A stretch of DNA of 64,000 nt from assembly GCF_000760695.4 (NCBI RefSeq), contig NZ_JHEG04000001.1:2140717-2204716 (forward strand). The letters are read 5' to 3'. Numbering within the stretch: position 1 is the first letter of the stretch; the number at the start of each line of letters is the position of its first letter. Made by a program: the position numbers and the translations under genes. The notes under the pieces were generated by a model. It was not told the DNA's origin. It made no database searches and saw only the letters and a list, made by a program, of their open reading frames with translations. Source of the DNA: Tolypothrix bouteillei VB521301 (lineage in GTDB: Bacteria > Cyanobacteriota > Cyanobacteriia > Cyanobacteriales > Nostocaceae). Below are positions 62,001-64,000 of this stretch, in pieces.

Positions 62001-63078
62001 TTGGGACTTTGCTTTCAGAATATTTACGCAAGAGTTAAAGGTAGAAGATTTGACACCAAAAGCTTTAGTTTGTATTTGCGATAGCACAAACAAAGATGCT
62101 AGAACATTAGGAAAAGATTTAATCGCTCGCTACTTTCACAAAGTTCGGCATTTAGCAACCGATAACCCAACTGTAAACCTTCAGATTGCATCTGATTTTA
62201 TCAAAGCCTTGCTTGCGCCTGAAAAGCATGAAGGTGTTTACAGTTATATTGTGCATTTGCTGAAAGAAGAATTAGATGGATGGATGACAAGCATCAATCG
62301 AGAAACAGTCATAAACCTACTTGCCGCTAAGTCTTCTGTGATACAAGAATTGGGTGGGTTATTGCTAACAGCGAATTTCCAAGATTTCTCTAGGGAATTT
62401 TCTACCTGCGAAATTGTTAAACTTGCCAACCACGAAATTGTTTCGGTGCGGAAAGCAGCCCTGCAGATGTTTTCACAAGTATTAGAGCGTGTACGTTCTC
62501 ATTCCGAAGAAATGTTGGCAGCCGTGAAGATGTTAGAGTCGAAATGGGAAGATTCACGCGAATTTGCCTTCAAAATCTTTACCACAAAATTTAGTGCTCG
62601 TGAATTCACACCTCAGGTTTTAGTCTCTATATGCGATAGTGTGAGGGAAGATGTGAGAAGACTTGGACGCGATCTCTTAACTCGCAACTTCCAAACAGCT
62701 AACAGGGAAGACTATCTGTTGAAATTCAGCGAACATCCATCAGCCGATATGCAAAGATATGTGACAAACTTTTTAGAAAAATATGTAATCAATCAGCCCC
62801 AACACTTACGCGAGTTAACCCCTTACTTTATCACTGTATTATCAGCTGTCAATCGCGGACGAGTAGCCAAGCAAAGAATTTTTCATTTTTTAGAATCAGA
62901 AGCACAAAAAACTGAAGAAGCAGCAAGAATAGTAGCAGAAATTATGACACGGCACTCAGGCACCATGGCAATAGGAGATAAAGCAAAGGCTATACAAATT
63001 ATGTTAAAAATTAACAAAAAGTATCCTTATTTGTCTTTACCTATTGAGGTAAAACCCGTCTCAAGAGTGAGAAGTTAG
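59089..63078 (+). CDS. 1329-residue HEAT-like repeat protein linked to a WGR gene
   Basis: A very large, soluble, alpha-helical protein starting at GTG 59089. The first 110 residues are HEAT-like (ATPLLIKLIYTGEPLRDYCIAWALGWCGDNDAVPRLTDLY). A central part to about residue 640 has more irregular repeats. From residue 642 a long unit recurs at 642, 827 and 1030: NLQLALDFIEILL-type start, HEGVxCYLV, WMxxxxKETAxxLL, QELGGLLLxAN, SVRxAAxQMFxQ, LTPKxLxxICD, ARxLGRDLL. The first period is 185 residues; the second is 203 because 18 residues derive from an inserted repeat. No catalytic motif is visible. The scaffold presumably binds another macromolecule. The WGR-domain gene follows downstream, which suggests a joint DNA-related role. 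Confidence 0.7.
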   Translation: MKKKFVTNEDARKQAILHRLANNKPSKWNLERAIWRAGELKIREATPLLIKLIYTGEPLRDYCIAWALGWCGDNDAVPRLTDLYQNPSTPEFVQRIAFEALLKLSDAETQAALQTTQIELLPPELRNLASSTSVEAFEEFAAARPSYLFAFLDKIYQIDNKFLRPAILQILRTAPFQPNYFRPLRHIFKIAEYRRDAEVFAILAYRFEREIGQFNNDLTDLLWNEVTGKYHSSGKRVYTEELQHPEPILAYSNQTQEYLRRRVWRTLKKLGEQGDRDYTKMATAILIQYSDADEPPLRRSKFDKWDKYTRTVNRFWDRYADYLTFNHILYTNSQRYIYYSNGWCRRKSYESGEIEPKMREEAFPELWEQNPEALLQLLLESECLPVHYFAVKALRVHQSFCDRLDINTIVQLVNKPYETTAGFGFELALRSYNPTSPDRDLTLILANRFLQVVSEEKYQWVTDERHQIFLKNSGLIATLATSPDTQIRSVTCKFISSYILSETTAKLLFERLLAELLSLPETEPDLAKDIADTLVVNFTPQLLQLELNVILGLLAHPTLEIQELGALIVIQNHKNNLTPQLSSLYDLVQLIAIQRYGELHNTKLISQERHLILQIAVSPILEIRNAIKPIIRRLVKAYPEFNLQLALDFIEILLNPENHEGVHCYLVTVLQEDLQEWMTDLYKETAVRLLTANSSAAQEIGGLMLGANYQIWTSELTTDEILILANHQVYSIREAAQQMFLQNLERNRRSSQEMLAYVDLLDSQWSDSREFAHKVLTAKFHLEEFTPKILASICDRKDEDARKLGRDLLTRYIPEIRRLSLDNSAFATQILSEFVEILLTSRKHEGWLSYLVRLLWENLAEWMAGVNKQTALKLLQSQSLAGQELGGLLLSANSQAWTSEFTTSEIVSLANHDILSVRVAARQMFLQILERVRSRSGSFAASHGSAAVPGLSHSQEMLTAVRLLDAERVDSWDFAFRIFTQELKVEDLTPKALVCICDSTNKDARTLGKDLIARYFHKVRHLATDNPTVNLQIASDFIKALLAPEKHEGVYSYIVHLLKEELDGWMTSINRETVINLLAAKSSVIQELGGLLLTANFQDFSREFSTCEIVKLANHEIVSVRKAALQMFSQVLERVRSHSEEMLAAVKMLESKWEDSREFAFKIFTTKFSAREFTPQVLVSICDSVREDVRRLGRDLLTRNFQTANREDYLLKFSEHPSADMQRYVTNFLEKYVINQPQHLRELTPYFITVLSAVNRGRVAKQRIFHFLESEAQKTEEAARIVAEIMTRHSGTMAIGDKAKAIQIMLKINKKYPYLSLPIEVKPVSRVRS
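61889..61944 (+). repeat. In-frame repeat insertion within the HEAT-repeat gene
   Basis: A block with GCGAAGCGGCTCC, GCAGCATCGC and CGCCGCCGTACCCGGC, the style of dispersed intergenic repeats, sits inside the second long repeat unit. Comparing the two periods (555 and 609 bp) shows the net gain is 54 bp, 18 codons. It encodes a Ser/Gly/Ala-rich loop (GSFAASHGSAAVPG). Confidence 0.75.
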
Positions 63079-63362
63079 AAGATTTGGATATCGCCAAGAA
63101 CATTAGAAAACTACTCCCTTTCCGCCATCAAATTACTAACGTTCTTCTCCTCTTTCTTCGTGTACTTTGCGTCTTTGCGGTTCATTTCATTAAGTAATCT
63201 TCAGGTAGGATAGGAGTCAAGACTGACAGAATATTTGTAGGGAGCATCCCAATGAGTGAAAAAACGCCGACGATTGCAAATCGCGCCTGTACAAACACAG
63301 CAAACCTACCCAGTATTCTATTCTGAGGGCAATGTGCTCCCTATTTGTAAAGCATACCGTTG

Positions 63363-63482
63363 GATCCCCCCTAGCCCCCCTTAAAAAGGGGGGAAAATAC
63401 TTAAAAAGTCCCCCTTTTTAAGGGGGATTTAGGGGGATCTAAATTTTTGAACACCTCAACCACCATTCTTAACAACATCCTC
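63363..63482. mobile_element. MITE, third copy (truncated)
   Basis: Has CCCCCCTAGCCCCCC, AAAAAGGGGGG, AGTCCCCCTTTTTAAGGGGG and the AACATCCTC end in the same orientation as 50669-50767. The opposite terminus is missing. The internal C-rich/G-rich runs can form a strong hairpin. Confidence 0.6.
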
Positions 63483-63726
63483 AAAAAAAACTTATCTTTA
63501 TCTTTGACGATCGCTAGATACGCGCATATAATCGAGCAAGAGTTTACTTGCAATTAGTACAAGATTCTTTGCAAGTATGTGATGGCACTAAAAATACAAT
63601 ATGCTTCTTAGTGTCGGTAAATCACGCGCTCGCTGTTGGTATACAATCCTTGCAATACGGGCGGTGGATCGCCGTCCTTGCGTTCAGTTGTGAAACAACT
63701 TCACTAACCGTCTCGTAACTTGGCGC

Positions 63727-63779
63727 GAGTACTCCTACTATCCGGTTTGACTTCCGTGAAGTGATAAATAGGAGTACTC
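63727..63779. other. Nested hairpin upstream of the WGR gene
   Basis: Outer arms GAGTACTCCTA (63727-63737) and TAGGAGTACTC (63769-63779) match exactly. Inside lies a smaller stem ACTTC/GAAGT around CGT (63750-63762). It could be a structured RNA, an element end or an operator; context does not decide. Confidence 0.45.
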
Positions 63780-63947
63780 CTGCTGCATGAGTTGAGACGT
63801 TTAGTCCTGAGGGATTTACGAAGGGAGAACCAATGGCAAACAGCGCGTGATTTTTTTTATTTCTCAAAATCCATCAACGATCTGGCGACTCTAAGAAAAG
63901 CAAGCGACAATAGAAAGTTACAAGAGTCAGTGGGTGAGTGGTGTTAA

Positions 63948-64000
63948 ATGAAACTCATAAAACGTACAACCCTTCAGTATCAAGAAGGGACATCAGATAA
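63948..64000 (+). CDS. WGR-domain protein, N-terminal start (truncated by the window)
   Basis: The first 17 codons read MKLIKRTTLQYQEGTSD, then the window ends. I recognise this as the opening of cyanobacterial WGR-domain proteins, which continue with K-x-Y-E-x-D-L and the WGR/RYG-R-R-G motif. WGR domains bind DNA ends or other nucleic acid and are also found in PARP enzymes. The match is from a short segment and from memory, so the call needs the downstream sequence. It is the same strand and next gene after the HEAT-repeat protein. Confidence 0.6.
   Translation, partial: MKLIKRTTLQYQEGTSD

Larger units (their letters stand above)
63079..63947. other. Intergenic region between the HEAT-repeat and WGR genes
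   Basis: Contains a common CGTGTACTTTGCGTCTTTGC-like short repeat near 63157, a MITE copy (63363-63482) and a structured patch (63727-63779). The minus-strand open frame at 63622-63867 has no homology I recognise and overlaps the structured patch, so I treat it as non-coding. The WGR promoter should lie near 63850-63940. Confidence 0.45.

Noticed and set aside
63622..63867. 81-codon minus-strand open frame near the right edge
   Set aside because: It spans the nested hairpin, lacks a recognisable family and has no supporting start signal.
1..64000. tRNA or rRNA genes
   Set aside because: I scanned intergenic regions for cloverleaf landmarks such as GTTCGA-type T-loops and found no convincing case; a dedicated tRNA scan would settle it.

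Overview
The window is chromosomal DNA from a filamentous, probably hormogonium-forming cyanobacterium of the Nostocales. Three things point there. It carries the photosystem II genes psbB and psbT. It has many HIP1-type GCGATCGC octamers. Its intergenic spaces are full of tandem heptamer repeats and small hairpin repeats of the kind abundant in Nostoc, Tolypothrix, Calothrix and Scytonema. The first genes resemble the hps (hormogonium polysaccharide) glycosyltransferase set. No rRNA, tRNA or CRISPR array was seen.

Layout. 1-4.4 kb: end of a Wzy-like polymerase plus three glycosyltransferases (hpsL/N/O/P-like). 4.5-11.3 kb: 1-Cys peroxiredoxin, exported alpha/beta hydrolase, a decayed Rpn/DUF4351 gene, a P-type ATPase, an AAA ATPase and a Uma2 protein. 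11.3-13.2 kb: ABC-2 exporter pair. 13.5-21.6 kb: a glycine-rich membrane protein, a UbiB-type kinase, mannose-1-phosphate guanylyltransferase, an LCP protein, MurJ and a small outer-membrane barrel; several of these fit cell-wall and polysaccharide export. 21.9-30.3 kb: the most unusual block. It holds two asparagine-synthetase-like proteins without the N-terminal Cys, a fold-III PLP decarboxylase homologue that has lost its PLP lysine, an ocin-ThiF-like protein, a zinc-ribbon/membrane/Toprim-like protein and a HicAB pair.

30.4-35.0 kb is accessory: GNAT acetyltransferase, MITE, STAND NTPase with TPRs, degenerate xisH/xisI and a second Uma2. 35.2-45.5 kb is core metabolism: ferritin-like diiron protein, isoprenyl transferase, NDH-2, glycolate dehydrogenase GlcE/GlcF, ribosomal protein S1, PsbT and CP47. 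46.3-55.8 kb centres on uptake and nitrogen: an oligopeptide/nickel-type binding protein and permease, a half-size TauE/SafE protein, a formamidase-like enzyme, AIM24, an acyltransferase, and ureG-ureF-ureE. 55.9-64 kb: small conserved proteins, a CreD-like membrane protein, toxin-antitoxin debris, a 1329-residue HEAT-like repeat protein and, at the very edge, the start of a WGR-domain protein.

The best candidates for an undescribed system are the HEAT-repeat/WGR locus at the right edge and the asparagine-synthetase/pseudo-decarboxylase/ThiF-like block. A third theme is that short intergenic-type repeats have entered coding sequences in frame; in the HEAT-repeat gene the insertion measures exactly 54 bp against its own 185-residue repeat unit.
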